64,000 bases of DNA from Alkalicoccus saliphilus. Lineage in GTDB: Bacteria > Bacillota > Bacilli > Bacillales > Salisediminibacteriaceae. Location: positions 1-64,000 of the forward strand of contig NZ_PZJJ01000015.1 in NCBI RefSeq assembly GCF_003044065.1. Reading direction: 5' to 3'. A program made the translations under genes and the position numbers. This document shows positions 1 to 8,211 of this stretch, piece after piece (positions within the stretch are counted from its first letter, which is position 1; each line of letters begins with the position of its first letter). The notes under the pieces are model-generated. The model was not told the origin of the DNA. It was given only the letters and a program-made list of their open reading frames with translations, and made no database searches.

Positions 1-24
1 CTCTGTGAATGTTTTTTTCGTCAT
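1..24 (-). CDS. 5' end of an unknown gene, cut by the left edge
   Basis: On the minus strand an ATG at 22-24 opens MTKKTFTE and runs off the window. A strong ribosome binding site (GGGGAGAAG) lies 4 to 6 bases upstream. A long palindrome and a TATAAT box lie further upstream, so this is very likely a real gene start. Eight residues are too few to name it. An autorepressing regulator or an efflux gene under a TetR-type repressor would fit the palindrome, but that is a guess. Confidence 0.55.
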
Positions 25-74
25 GATCTTCTCCCCGATCTTTACTCATTATCTATTTCTCATTATACAAAAAA

Positions 75-119
75 GTACCCTATAGGTAGACTTTTTAATG
101 TGTCTACTCTATAGGGTAC
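75..119 (-). promoter_or_regulatory. Operator-like palindrome and promoter of the left-edge gene
   Basis: Seen on the minus strand: GTACCCTATAG then GTAGAC, a spacer of about 10 bases, GTCTAC then CTATAGGGTAC. The two arms of about 17 bases match with one extra base in one arm. The right arm lies just upstream of a TATAAT box (minus strand, about 62-67), so a bound protein would cover the -35 region. The size and placement suit a dimeric repressor such as a TetR-family protein. The family is inferred. Confidence 0.6.
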
Positions 120-164
120 ACTTTAATTTACCTTCAGAGGTTTTTTAGGCTGTTGGTAAAGTAT

Positions 165-480
165 TTTTAATGTATAGATAGACGCTGCCCTGCTTTCGCC
201 TTTCGGGACGCTTTCCGGGCGGGCCGGGCTCAGCTAATTTCTTCCTAAACGGATCTTCGCCTCGTCCTGGATCGCCCAGGAGTCGTCCCTGCGGCTGCTG
301 CAGGGAAATGAAAAAAAGTTTTCTACTCTGAAAAATCTCTCTTTTAAAAGCCATTCTCTTCAATAAAGAGATGGTTTTCCCTCCGGAACGGTGGAGACGC
401 AGCGCAGTCAGGCCACGGCGCAGGCCAAACAGCTGAAGACCTGCCCCACGGCAAGAGAAGAAGCTTATACAACGACAGGA
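165..480 (+). repeat. Long-type copy (A1) of the structured intergenic repeat
   Basis: Non-coding repeat whose reverse complement matches 13540-13845 over about 300 bases, including the stretches around GACGACTCCTGG, GGACGAGGCGAAGATCC and CCCGGCCCGCCCGGAAAGCG. It carries the core CTCAGCTAA (229-237) and GGATCTTCG (251-259). The central hairpin that other copies have is almost lost here. A 14-base piece of the yisL terminator arm (CCTTCAGAGGTTTT) occurs on both sides, at 131-144 and 541-554. Confidence 0.75.
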
Positions 481-520
481 AGACATATTCTGCATCGATC
501 ATTCAATCACCAAACTAAAA

Positions 521-554
521 AAAACCTCTGAAGGAGTTTCCCTTCAGAGGTTTT
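521..554 (-). terminator. Terminator of yisL
   Basis: Perfect 14 bp stem (521-534 with 541-554) and a 6-base loop. On the minus strand it is followed by a run of eight T. It lies just after the yisL stop codon. Confidence 0.9.
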
Positions 555-559
555 GTCAA

Positions 560-925
560 TTAACCGGTCACGCCGTACCCGAATACAAACACGAGTACGA
601 GTGCCACTGCAAACTGGATCCACATGGATGTTTTCATCGAACCTGTGAGCGTGCCTTTGCCCATCCGAGTACCGATCATTTCCATTGCGAAAATGAGCCA
701 TATAGCAAGAAGCCCTTTAACTACTGTTGCCCAGTAAGGGTTCATAATAATCATGGCAACGCCTGTAGCAATCAGCAGTATGTAAAGCAGACGCAGAACC
801 ATATGCAGAATCTTTGCCGGCTTCGCTTTTCCTTTATTGTGGAACACTACAACAAGAATAAAGGAGATCAGCGCAAGCGCAAAAAACAGTGAATGTGAAT
901 GAACAAAAATATCATAAATTCCCAT
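560..925 (-). CDS. yisL: YisL family (UPF0344 / DUF1516) membrane protein
   Basis: 121 residues, the normal length of the family, with four hydrophobic segments (about 10-27, 42-60, 66-84 and 100-118) that predict a small polytopic membrane protein. The start has a strong ribosome binding site (GGAGGGGG), and the gene ends at a perfect terminator hairpin, so it is a single transcription unit. The family is widespread in Bacillales and its function is not established. No partner is suggested by the neighbours, which are repeats. Confidence 0.85.
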   Translation of the reverse strand: MGIYDIFVHSHSLFFALALISFILVVVFHNKGKAKPAKILHMVLRLLYILLIATGVAMIIMNPYWATVVKGLLAIWLIFAMEMIGTRMGKGTLTGSMKTSMWIQFAVALVLVFVFGYGVTG

Positions 926-1214
926 TCTTCCCCCTCCTTTCCTAAAAAAATCTCACTGCCATCAAGTATAGCGGATATGGCACGGTGACGCAAAAGGAGA
1001 ATCTGTGAACAAATAGAGAAGGGGCTTCCCCAGTAAACGAATAATTAATCGTCCAGAAAAATCCCCTGCGGCCTGTCGTTTCTTACCTGGGTTTTCCCTA
1101 TCAGATCATGAATCCCTTTTTTATCTTTCCGGAGGGATCTTACGAATTTAACTAAGAGAAGTTTGTCTTATAAACTAAAATCTATAAGTTTGGTGGACGA
1201 ATAAAACCTTCATT
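926..1214. other. Intergenic stretch, no gene seen
   Basis: No frame with a credible start, ribosome binding site or family resemblance. The yisL promoter should lie at its left end. The right part is AT-rich and leads into the repeat copy at 1215. Confidence 0.5.
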
Positions 1215-1340
1215 ACAGACGAATGCTTTCCCGAGGGCTTGTCTTCAGCTAACTTTTGCGAAGAACACCTTCGCAAAAGTGGATCTTCAGACTACGCTTA
1301 CTCCTCTGGGAGGCATCGTCTTTCACTCCGGTCTTTTTAT
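1215..1340 (+). repeat. Structured intergenic repeat copy with a perfect 12 bp hairpin
   Basis: Carries CTTCAGCTAA (1243-1252), then ACTTTTGCGAAG (1252-1263), loop AACAC and the exact complement CTTCGCAAAAGT (1269-1280), then GGATCTTCAG (1281-1290). The flanks match the copies at 11725, 40775 and 57940. The hairpin arms are different in each of those copies. This is the best-paired copy in the window. Confidence 0.8.
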
Positions 1341-1429
1341 TGGAAACCTCAATACAAAGTCGTTTGTTTATCTGTTTACAAACGGTATATCCAAAATTGA
1401 TTCAACTCATAAAGGAACTGATCCAGTAA

Positions 1430-2022
1430 AGTAAGTTTATGTACAGGCTTCCCGGAAAATAAAAATGAACATCCACTTTCGTTTCCATGGAGAGGCTTTC
1501 TGAGCGGACCGCCCTCAGCTGATTCCATCTTTTTCCTGTCGGATGGAGTGGGGGTCGGCCTTCACCGCTCTGGAGTCCCTCTATGTCCACTACAGCTTAC
1601 TGTAAAAGATCAGATCCTTTAAAATGGAGCTGTAAAACTGACGATAGAAAAGACTGTTTTCACCTATTTTGGTTCAATGATTTTGCATAAATGTCTCTGT
1701 TAAAGCTCCGTTTTTTTGAAAGTCGCCTGCGGCTTTTTACACCTGTTGCAGAGAAAACATGCGACTGTACTTCTATCGGGAGGATCTTCGTACCTTCCGC
1801 AGGCGTCTCTGCCCTGACTCAGGTTTTATTAAATAAAGAACAAAGAAATGGCTGCAGTTAAAAACGGCATCATGAAAAATGAAACTATTCTACGCTGTGT
1901 AACGAAAGCGGGGACACCCGGAGGATCAGCACAGGTCGAGAATCCATTTTGGCGGACGGTTCTTCCGTCAAAATTAGTCGAGACCAAGCCCTCGGGTAAG
2001 CCCCGCTGAGAGTGAAGCAGCG
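1430..2022 (+). repeat. Full composite repeat (modules C-D-E) with inverted ends
   Basis: Three non-coding modules in a row. C (1430-1600, plus) has the core CTCAGCTGA and arms ATTCCATC/GATGGAGT (1522-1549). D (about 1640-1845) contains ATGCGACTGT and CTTCCGCAGGCGT. E (1897-2022) is the same core in the minus orientation, with the hairpin at 1946-1974. A decayed C-D-E occurs at 29625-30228 and a C-D at 40740-41000. The opposite orientation of C and E gives the unit inverted ends, as in a small non-autonomous mobile element. No transposase and no target duplication were identified. Confidence 0.7.
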
Positions 2023-2204
2023 TTATTCCCTTCACTTAAACGAGCTGTTTTTTAAGGTAGTACATGCATAGCAGAAGCACTTCTTTTTTCATAAAGAAAA
2101 AACGAAGAAGACACCGTCCTGTGGAATAAATATGGGGAGTTGCTTCAAGTATTACGGAGGAATGTTGGCAGTATCACCTCTCTATCTCCGCAGAAAGAAA
2201 GCGT
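2023..2204. other. Intergenic stretch, no gene seen
   Basis: Short region between the composite repeat and the phoU terminator. Nothing recognisable. Confidence 0.5.
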
Positions 2205-2240
2205 AAAAAACCGTCCCGGAAACTTCCCAGGACGGCCTTG
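2205..2240 (-). terminator. Terminator of the pst-phoU operon
   Basis: On the minus strand CCGTCC-GGGAA is paired with TTCC-GGGACGG (2211-2235 in plus coordinates) and followed by TTTTTT. It lies just past the phoU stop. Confidence 0.85.
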
Positions 2241-2248
2241 CTCTTTTT

Positions 2249-2893
2249 TTAATTCAAATCAAACCGGCTTCCGTTCACTTCGTAAATGATCCATTCGGCG
2301 ATGTTCGTGCAGTAGTCACCGATGCGTTCCATGAAACGGCTGATAAAAGCAAGCTGGGCAGCGTCTTCTGTCGACTCTCTGGACTGAAGCAGCTCTTTAA
2401 CGAGCACTCCGTAAGCCCGGTCAATATCGTCGTCCATGCCGGCAATGTCCTGCGCCTGAAGTACGTCGAGGGTGTCGTAGGCTTTCATTACCCGGCCGAT
2501 CATAAGGCGCACTTTATCTGCGATGGAAAGCAGTTCTTCCCGCTTTCGGTGGAACATTCCCGGGGAAGCCATATGCAGATAGGCTTTGGCCATATCGACA
2601 CTTAAGTCCCCCATACGCTCCAGGTCACTGCTTATTTTCAGACAGACGATAATATGACGCAGATCTCCGGCCACCGGCTGCTGTCTGGCGATAACAAGTA
2701 CCGCCTGCTCGTTAATCGCAAGCTCCGCTTTGTTCACTTCTTCATCGGCATCAATTAAATCTTCGAGTTCCGCTCTATTATCCGTATCCATCGCCTTAAC
2801 AACAGCCCGGAACGTGTTTTCCACTTTTTTACCGAGTTCTTTGACTTCCTGCTTCAGCGTGTCGAGTTCTGATACAAACGTATTTCTTGTCAT
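2249..2893 (-). CDS. phoU: Phosphate transport regulator PhoU
   Basis: About 214 residues made of two helical PhoU repeats. The conserved metal-binding helices are visible at about 91-97 (DLERMGD) and 188-201 (FMERIGDYCTNIAE). PhoU is a cytoplasmic dimer that restrains the Pst transporter and phosphate signalling when phosphate is plentiful. Two ATG codons are adjacent at 2896 and 2893. The second is 7 bases from AGGA and is preferred, the first only 4. Last gene of pstSCAB-phoU, starting 9 bases after the pstB stop. Confidence 0.93.
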   Translation of the reverse strand: MTRNTFVSELDTLKQEVKELGKKVENTFRAVVKAMDTDNRAELEDLIDADEEVNKAELAINEQAVLVIARQQPVAGDLRHIIVCLKISSDLERMGDLSVDMAKAYLHMASPGMFHRKREELLSIADKVRLMIGRVMKAYDTLDVLQAQDIAGMDDDIDRAYGVLVKELLQSRESTEDAAQLAFISRFMERIGDYCTNIAEWIIYEVNGSRFDLN

Positions 2894-2902
2894 CATATGC
2901 TC

Positions 2903-3724
2903 CTATCCGAACCTTCCGGTAATATAGTCTTCTGTCCGCTTGTCGGCGGGCGTGGAGAAAATTTTATCCGTATTATCACATTCCACGACCTCCCCATTTA
3001 AAAAGAACGCCGTGCGGTCGGAAATACGGGCCGCCTGCTGCATGTTGTGGGTAACGATCATGATCGAATATTTATCCTTCAGCTCCCGCACGAGGTCCTC
3101 CACTTTCAGCGTCGATTTCGGGTCAAGCGCGGACGTCGGCTCGTCCATTAAAATAACGTCCGGTTCCACAGCGAGACAGCGGGCAATGCAGAGCCGCTGC
3201 TGCTGGCCGCCGGAAAGTCCAAAGGCGTTTTCCTGCAGCCGGTCTTTTACTTCATCCCAGATCGCTGCCCCGCGGAGGCTTTCCTCCACAATTTCCTCCA
3301 GCAGCTTTTTGTCCCGGATGCCGTGGATTTTCGGGCCGTAGGCGACATTTTCAAAGACGGACTTTGGAAACGGATTCGGCTTCTGAAAAACCATCCCGAC
3401 GCGTGTCCGGAGCTCCTCCACCGGAAAACGCCGGCTGTGAATATCTTCTCCACGGTAGGAAATTCTCCCGGTGATTTTCACTTCCGGATTCATTTCCACC
3501 ATCCGGTTCAACGCTTTAATGTACGTGGACTTGCCGCAGCCGGACGGGCCGATAACTGCTGTTACTTCTTTTTCTTTCTGCTCCAGATCCACGGAAAAAA
3601 GTGCCTGCTTTTTTCCGTACCATAAATTCAGTCCCTCGGTACGGAATACTGCTTCTTTTGCCGGCTCGTGTTCTTCTTCCGGCCGGTTCTTCGGCTGTGC
3701 TTCTTTTTTCAATAAGCTGGTCAT
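2903..3724 (-). CDS. pstB: Phosphate ABC transporter ATP-binding protein PstB
   Basis: 273 residues. ABC ATPase with Walker [10 protein letters not shown] (59-67), a Q-loop (FQKPNPFP), the signature LSGGQQQR (170-177), Walker [10 protein letters not shown] (190-198) and the switch histidine in VTHN (226). The KPNPFP stretch is typical of PstB. It powers uptake of inorganic phosphate through PstC and PstA. The first 25 or so residues are a charged extension beyond the usual start. The strong ribosome binding site (GGGGAGA) supports this start. Sits between pstA and phoU. Confidence 0.96.
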   Translation of the reverse strand: MTSLLKKEAQPKNRPEEEHEPAKEAVFRTEGLNLWYGKKQALFSVDLEQKEKEVTAVIGPSGCGKSTYIKALNRMVEMNPEVKITGRISYRGEDIHSRRFPVEELRTRVGMVFQKPNPFPKSVFENVAYGPKIHGIRDKKLLEEIVEESLRGAAIWDEVKDRLQENAFGLSGGQQQRLCIARCLAVEPDVILMDEPTSALDPKSTLKVEDLVRELKDKYSIMIVTHNMQQAARISDRTAFFLNGEVVECDNTDKIFSTPADKRTEDYITGRFG

Positions 3725-3772
3725 AAACTATCTCCCCTTTGTCGGCAGCTTTTCGCCTGCTGGCTGCGAATA

Positions 3773-4660
3773 CTAAAAACGCTGCTGAAATTTATTGCGT
3801 ATGAAAATGGCGGTCGCGTTCAACAAAAACATAATAACGAGCAGGACGACAATCGTTGCTGCGGCCATGTAGGCATACTCTGCTGTCAGTGCGGCGTCAA
3901 TCGTCCAGTAGTAAATCTGCACCGGGAGCACGGTGAAACTGTCGAACAGGCTGCCCGGAAGCGGAATAAGCAGCGCCGGGATACCAATGGCAATAAGCGG
4001 CGCCGTCTCCCCGATGGCCCGGGACATCGCAAGAATCATTCCCGTCAGGATATTTGGAAGGGCTGCCGGAAGGACAACCGTACGTATCGCCTGCCAGCGG
4101 GTCGCTCCCATGCCGAACGATGCTTCCCTGAGATACGACGGGACGGCACGCAGCGCTTCCTGCGAAGCGACAATCACGATCGGCAGGACGAGAAGAGACA
4201 TTGTCAGTCCGCCGGCGAGTACGACAGACCCCATACCGAGCATACGGACGAAAACCGTAAGACCAAGGAGTCCGAAAACAATGGACGGCACCCCGGCAAG
4301 ATTGGAAATGTTTGTTTCAAAAAACGTCCGTACGCGACCTTCTTTCACGTATTCTTCTAGGTAAACGGCTGTAGCAACACCGAGTATCATCGTCAGCGGA
4401 CCGACGATCATCATGAGCCAGAGCGTTCCTGAGATGGCTCCGATAATCCCTGCCTGTTCCGGGCTGAAGGACGTGACGCTCGTTAAAAACTGCCAGTCGA
4501 GCCAGCCCCAGCTGTCGCGGATCACATCAAAAAGAAGCACCGCAAGAACGATCAGTCCGGAAAGCGTCGACGCGAGAAAAAGTCCGCGCACTGTTTTATT
4601 TAAGGCAATCCGCCGCGGGAGCCGTTTATGAACAAGTTCGTGATCAATATATTCTGCCAA
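3773..4660 (-). CDS. pstA: Phosphate ABC transporter permease PstA
   Basis: 295 residues with six predicted membrane segments and the binding-protein-dependent permease motif around EALRAVPSYLREASFGMGATRWQA, the site that contacts PstB. It forms the membrane channel with PstC. The start codon is TTG (minus strand, 4658-4660) directly after the pstC stop. Its ribosome binding site GGGAGGTG lies inside the last pstC codons, so the two are probably translationally coupled. The N-terminal 25 residues are cytoplasmic. Confidence 0.95.
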   Translation of the reverse strand: MAEYIDHELVHKRLPRRIALNKTVRGLFLASTLSGLIVLAVLLFDVIRDSWGWLDWQFLTSVTSFSPEQAGIIGAISGTLWLMMIVGPLTMILGVATAVYLEEYVKEGRVRTFFETNISNLAGVPSIVFGLLGLTVFVRMLGMGSVVLAGGLTMSLLVLPIVIVASQEALRAVPSYLREASFGMGATRWQAIRTVVLPAALPNILTGMILAMSRAIGETAPLIAIGIPALLIPLPGSLFDSFTVLPVQIYYWTIDAALTAEYAYMAAATIVVLLVIMFLLNATAIFIRNKFQQRF

Positions 4661-5593
4661 TTAATACACCTCCCGGTAGCGCTTTGAAATATATTTGGCA
4701 AGCATATTCATGGCCAGCGTAAACAGGAACAGGGTGAGTGCCACCGCATACAGACTGTAGTAAGCTGTTGTACCGGCCCCGGCGTCACCGCTTGTTACTT
4801 CGACAATGTAGGCGGTCATCGTCTGCATCGACTGGGTCACATCAAACGTAAGGTTTTTGTTGCTGCCGCTCGCAATAGTCACAATCATTGTCTCCCCGAT
4901 CGCCCGGGAAATTCCGAGCACAAAGGAAGCGACAATACCGGAAAGGGCCGCCGGAATGACAACTCTTATTGTCGCCTCCAGCTTCGTAGCACCAAACGCC
5001 ATCGCACCTTCCCTCATGGAATTCGGCACCGAACTCAAGGCATCTTCCGACAGTGAAGCAACCATCGGAATAATCATGATGCCCATAACAATTCCCGGGC
5101 TGAGTATATTCGTCCGGTCGAGAATCGGAATAATTTCCCGGAGAACCGGGGTGACGAACGTAAAAGCAAAAAATCCGTAGACGATCGTCGGAATACCGGC
5201 GAGTACTTCCACCATCGGCTTCAGCACGCGGCGTGCTTTATCGGTCGCATACTCACTTAAATAAACAGCCGTTGTCAGTCCGATCGGAACAGCAACAAGC
5301 ATAGCGATTCCGGTGGAAAGCAGTGTTGCGGACAAAAGCGGCAGAATACTGAAGGATGGATCGCTCCGGTTCAGCGGCTGCATCGCTGTTGACAGGAAAA
5401 ATTCCCGGAAGGAGACGTCCGTAAAGAACATCACTGTTTCGACGATCAGTGTCAGAAGAATTCCGACGGTTGTCAGAACCGATACGGATGCTGCAAGAAA
5501 AAGCAGCACCGGCACCCCCTTTTCCAGCTTCATCCGTCTGCTCTTATTTCTTTTTTGTTTAATGAGTTCACTGACACTCGTTGTCTGCGCCAT
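4661..5593 (-). CDS. pstC: Phosphate ABC transporter permease PstC
   Basis: 310 residues, six predicted membrane segments, and the permease coupling motif EDALSSVPNSMREGAMAFGATKLEA. Partner of PstA in phosphate import across the cytoplasmic membrane. ATG with a GGGAGGAAA ribosome binding site. A small hairpin at 5644-5657 separates it from pstS. Confidence 0.95.
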   Translation of the reverse strand: MAQTTSVSELIKQKRNKSRRMKLEKGVPVLLFLAASVSVLTTVGILLTLIVETVMFFTDVSFREFFLSTAMQPLNRSDPSFSILPLLSATLLSTGIAMLVAVPIGLTTAVYLSEYATDKARRVLKPMVEVLAGIPTIVYGFFAFTFVTPVLREIIPILDRTNILSPGIVMGIMIIPMVASLSEDALSSVPNSMREGAMAFGATKLEATIRVVIPAALSGIVASFVLGISRAIGETMIVTIASGSNKNLTFDVTQSMQTMTAYIVEVTSGDAGAGTTAYYSLYAVALTLFLFTLAMNMLAKYISKRYREVY

Positions 5594-5643
5594 ACGCTGT
5601 TTCCTCCCTGCATCCCCTTTTTCGTGTTACACAGGAAAATAGA

Positions 5644-5660
5644 GGCGGACTGCCGCCCCT
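5644..5660 (-). terminator. Hairpin between pstS and pstC
   Basis: GGCGG / CCGCC with a 4-base loop, followed on the minus strand by TCTATTTT. It could act as a leaky terminator or an RNA-stabilising stem, giving more PstS than permease. The stem is short, so the call is tentative. Confidence 0.45.
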
Positions 5661-5666
5661 TCTCCT

Positions 5667-6662
5667 TTAATTTTCGATCGCTTCGATTTCTTCTTTGTAC
5701 TGCTCCAACTCTTCGTCCGGAAGCGGAGCAAAGCCTGTCTCCGGTGCCATGTCACCTGCTGCTTCAAAAATATAGCGCGCGAAATCTTTTACTGCCGGGT
5801 TTTCTCTTGCCGCATCCATGTTCAGGTTCGTAAATACCTGGCGTGTGTATGGAGCGTAGTCGCCTTCCAGGTCAATATTATCGAGGGACGGCGTAACATG
5901 GCCTTCACCGAAGTCGATAGAGACGACACCAAGATGATCCGTGTTATTTTCATAGTATCCGAATCCGAAGAAGCCGATCGCGTTTTCGTCGTCATTTACA
6001 AGCTCAACGAGTGTCGGATATTCCTGCTGAAGGTTTGTTCCTTCTTTCAGATCCTGCTCATCAATCAGTTCATCGACGAAAAATTCGTACGTTCCGTGGT
6101 TTTCATTCGGTCCGTATGTGTTGATTTCTTCTTCCGGCCACTCCGGGTTAATGTCGGACCAGAGCACGTTGTCGTCATCCTTTACCGCACCGGATACAAA
6201 AATAGATTCTACTTCTTCGACTGTCATTTCTGTTGCCCAGTCGTTATCCGGGTGGAGCACGATCGTCATGCCGTCTAGTGCCACCGGGAACTCCTGGGAT
6301 TCGATGCCGTTTGCTTCCATTTCTTCTATTTCTTCGTCACGGACTTCCCGGGACGCGTTTGCAAAATCTGTTTCTCCCTGTACGTAGCGCTGCATGCCGG
6401 CACTTGTTCCGGCCCGGCTGACTTCCACGCTCACTTCCTGATTTTCGTTGACCATATATTCTTCGGCAATACGCGACATCAGCGGATACACTGTGCCGGA
6501 CCCGTCGATGGATACCGCTCCAGAAACTGCTTCTTCCCCGCTGTTCGCATTGTTTTGCCCATTTTCTCCTGCGTTCGTACCTGATGCTTCTTCATTTCCC
6601 CCACATGCAGCGAGTACTGCTGCTGATCCAATTGCAAATACGCTGAGCCCCACTTTTTTCAC
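5667..6662 (-). CDS. pstS: Phosphate-binding lipoprotein PstS
   Basis: 331 residues. Lipoprotein signal with lipobox LAAC (17-20), then a Gly/Asn/Glu-rich linker and a periplasmic-binding-type domain. Phosphate contact motifs are visible: DGSGTVYP, SRAGTSAG and an NENHGTYEFF stretch. Captures phosphate outside the cell for PstCAB. Start is GTG (6660-6662) with a near-perfect ribosome binding site AAGGAGGAG. Strongly acidic, as expected for an exported protein of a salt-adapted cell. First gene of the operon behind a PhoP box. Confidence 0.94.
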   Translation of the reverse strand: MKKVGLSVFAIGSAAVLAACGGNEEASGTNAGENGQNNANSGEEAVSGAVSIDGSGTVYPLMSRIAEEYMVNENQEVSVEVSRAGTSAGMQRYVQGETDFANASREVRDEEIEEMEANGIESQEFPVALDGMTIVLHPDNDWATEMTVEEVESIFVSGAVKDDDNVLWSDINPEWPEEEINTYGPNENHGTYEFFVDELIDEQDLKEGTNLQQEYPTLVELVNDDENAIGFFGFGYYENNTDHLGVVSIDFGEGHVTPSLDNIDLEGDYAPYTRQVFTNLNMDAARENPAVKDFARYIFEAAGDMAPETGFAPLPDEELEQYKEEIEAIEN

Positions 6663-6712
6663 AGTATAACTCCTCCTTGGTTATTACCGATTATGTTTCT
6701 CTCACAACTCTT

Positions 6713-6787
6713 ACTATAGTCCTGAATTATTAACCTTATATAAATGCTGTGTGAAGGTTTGTAAATCATTTGTAAACACGTGCTTAA
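6713..6787 (-). promoter_or_regulatory. PhoP box and -10 of the pst operon
   Basis: On the minus strand, hexamers TTAAGC, TTTACA, TTTACA, TCACAC and TTATAT are spaced by exactly 5 bases each (plus coordinates 6782-6787, 6771-6776, 6760-6765, 6749-6754, 6738-6743). This matches the direct-repeat architecture of PhoP boxes (TTNACA-like, 11-base period). A TATAGT -10 follows at 6713-6718. Activation under phosphate starvation by PhoP-PhoR is the expected regulation. Confidence 0.85.
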
Positions 6788-6825
6788 CATAAACGACGGC
6801 TCTACTCTCCAATGCGCCGGCCGGC

Positions 6826-6987
6826 TGATTAATAACCGTCCGCTGCTGATTAATCCTCCTATTATGGAAATCTATAATGACAATAAAATTTTTATAATGA
6901 TTAATTATGCTTATAATGACAAATAACCCGCCTGTAATGATTAATCGACCCCCGCTAAAGTTAAAACGGGCTTCTATAATGATTAAT
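6826..6987 (+). repeat. Cluster of seven TATAATGATTAAT-like boxes in helical phase
   Basis: Boxes have their TGA at 6826, 6847, 6878, 6898, 6917, 6938 and 6980. Steps are 21, 31, 20, 19, 21 and 42 bases, close to multiples of a DNA turn. Full TATAATGATTAAT is seen at 6893-6905 and 6975-6987. The cluster lies upstream of the PhoP box in a region without genes. It looks like a row of protein binding sites on one face of the helix. The protein is unknown. Confidence 0.6.
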
Positions 6988-7020
6988 GACCGCCGTCTGG
7001 AAGCTGCCGGCATCGCCTGT

Positions 7021-7066
7021 AAAAACAAAATAAGACTGGCCCATCACTTTCGCGATGGGCCAGTCT
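7021..7066 (-). terminator. Terminator of the aldo/keto reductase gene
   Basis: 13 bp stem AGACTGGCCCATC / GATGGGCCAGTCT (7033-7045 with 7054-7066), followed on the minus strand by TATTTTGTTTTT. Confidence 0.92.
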
Positions 7067-7083
7067 CTTTGTCATATCTGTCT

Positions 7084-8070
7084 TTAGTCGAGTCCGGGGA
7101 GCGGGGCGTGACTGGAAACAAGCTGTTCGCTGCGCAGCTCTTTCCAGAAGTCCGCCGGAATTTTTTCGTTTAAGGCCATCAGGTTGTCCTGAATCCGCTG
7201 CGGGCGGGTCGCGCCGGGGATAACGGCAGCAACGGCCGGATGAGCTGCGGAAAACTGAATAGCCGCTGCATTGAGATTCACCTGGTGATTCTCTGCAATC
7301 TGTTTCATTTTATCGACGCGGTCCACGATTTCCTGAGGAGCTTCCTGATAATCGTAATGGGCTCCGCCGACAAGTACGCCGGATCCGAATGGAGCTCCGA
7401 CGACGACGTCCATGCCCTGAGCTTCTGCATTCGGCATGAGACGCTGCAGTGCGTGCTCATGGTTAAGCAGATTATAACGCGTTGCCTGAAGTGAAATACC
7501 CGGCTGCATTTCCTCCAGTTCCATCGCAATTTCGATCGGCTCTGTCCGGTTGACACCGAGTCCCCAGTCCTGAATGACACCTTCTTTTTTCAGGCGCTCC
7601 AGTTCACGGAAAGCACCTGTGCGTGCTTCGTCAAATCGTGCGAGCCATTCATCCCCCTGAAAATCCGGGGAAATGTCGTGGACATACACATAGTCGAGCC
7701 GGTCAGTCTGCAGGCGTGCCATGCTTTCTTCAAGAGAGCGGAGCGTGGCGTCACCGCTGTAGTCGTCAATCACTTTGTTTTTGCGTCCGTACCCGAACAA
7801 GCCTTCTTTTTCTTCCTTTTCCTCAAGGACAAGGCGCCCTACTTTGGTGCTTAGGACAAAATCATCCCGGTTGTACTGGGAAAGTACTTCACCAAGACGG
7901 ATTTCACTCAGTCCAGCTCCGTAAAATGGCGCTGTATCAAAATAGCGGATGCCGTGTTTCCATGCGGCTTCCACCGTCTGTTTTGCTTCATCGTCGGGAA
8001 TGTCCCGGAACATATTTCCGAGCGGTGCTGTACCGAATCCGAGTTTATGTGCTTGTTTTAATTGTGCCAT
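7084..8070 (-). CDS. Aldo/keto reductase
   Basis: 328 residues, a full-length (beta/alpha)8 NADPH-dependent reductase. The catalytic tetrad is visible: Asp45 and Tyr50 in FDTAPFYGAG, Lys76 in STKVG and His131 in YVHDI. Sequence features resemble the D-threo-aldose 1-dehydrogenase / pyridoxal reductase branch. The true substrate cannot be read from the sequence. Single gene with its own ribosome binding site (AAGGAGAG) and terminator. Confidence 0.9.
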   Translation of the reverse strand: MAQLKQAHKLGFGTAPLGNMFRDIPDDEAKQTVEAAWKHGIRYFDTAPFYGAGLSEIRLGEVLSQYNRDDFVLSTKVGRLVLEEKEEKEGLFGYGRKNKVIDDYSGDATLRSLEESMARLQTDRLDYVYVHDISPDFQGDEWLARFDEARTGAFRELERLKKEGVIQDWGLGVNRTEPIEIAMELEEMQPGISLQATRYNLLNHEHALQRLMPNAEAQGMDVVVGAPFGSGVLVGGAHYDYQEAPQEIVDRVDKMKQIAENHQVNLNAAAIQFSAAHPAVAAVIPGATRPQRIQDNLMALNEKIPADFWKELRSEQLVSSHAPLPGLD

Positions 8071-8211
8071 ACGATCTCTCCTTTCTTCACGTAAATCAAA
8101 TTGCCGTTTCTGTTACTTATTAAACATCCTCTTTTTTCGCAGCACTTCCGAAAAGAGCTCAGGTTTTACACTTTTTAAAATACTTTTGTATCCTGCTCTA
8201 TCTTTTTACGT

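Noticed and set aside
145-495. 116-codon minus-strand frame in the left repeat
   Set aside because: Frame is not kept in the homologous repeat at 13540-13845, so it is non-coding.
1215-2022. CRISPR array
   Set aside because: Repeats are long, divergent, in both orientations and without regular spacers.
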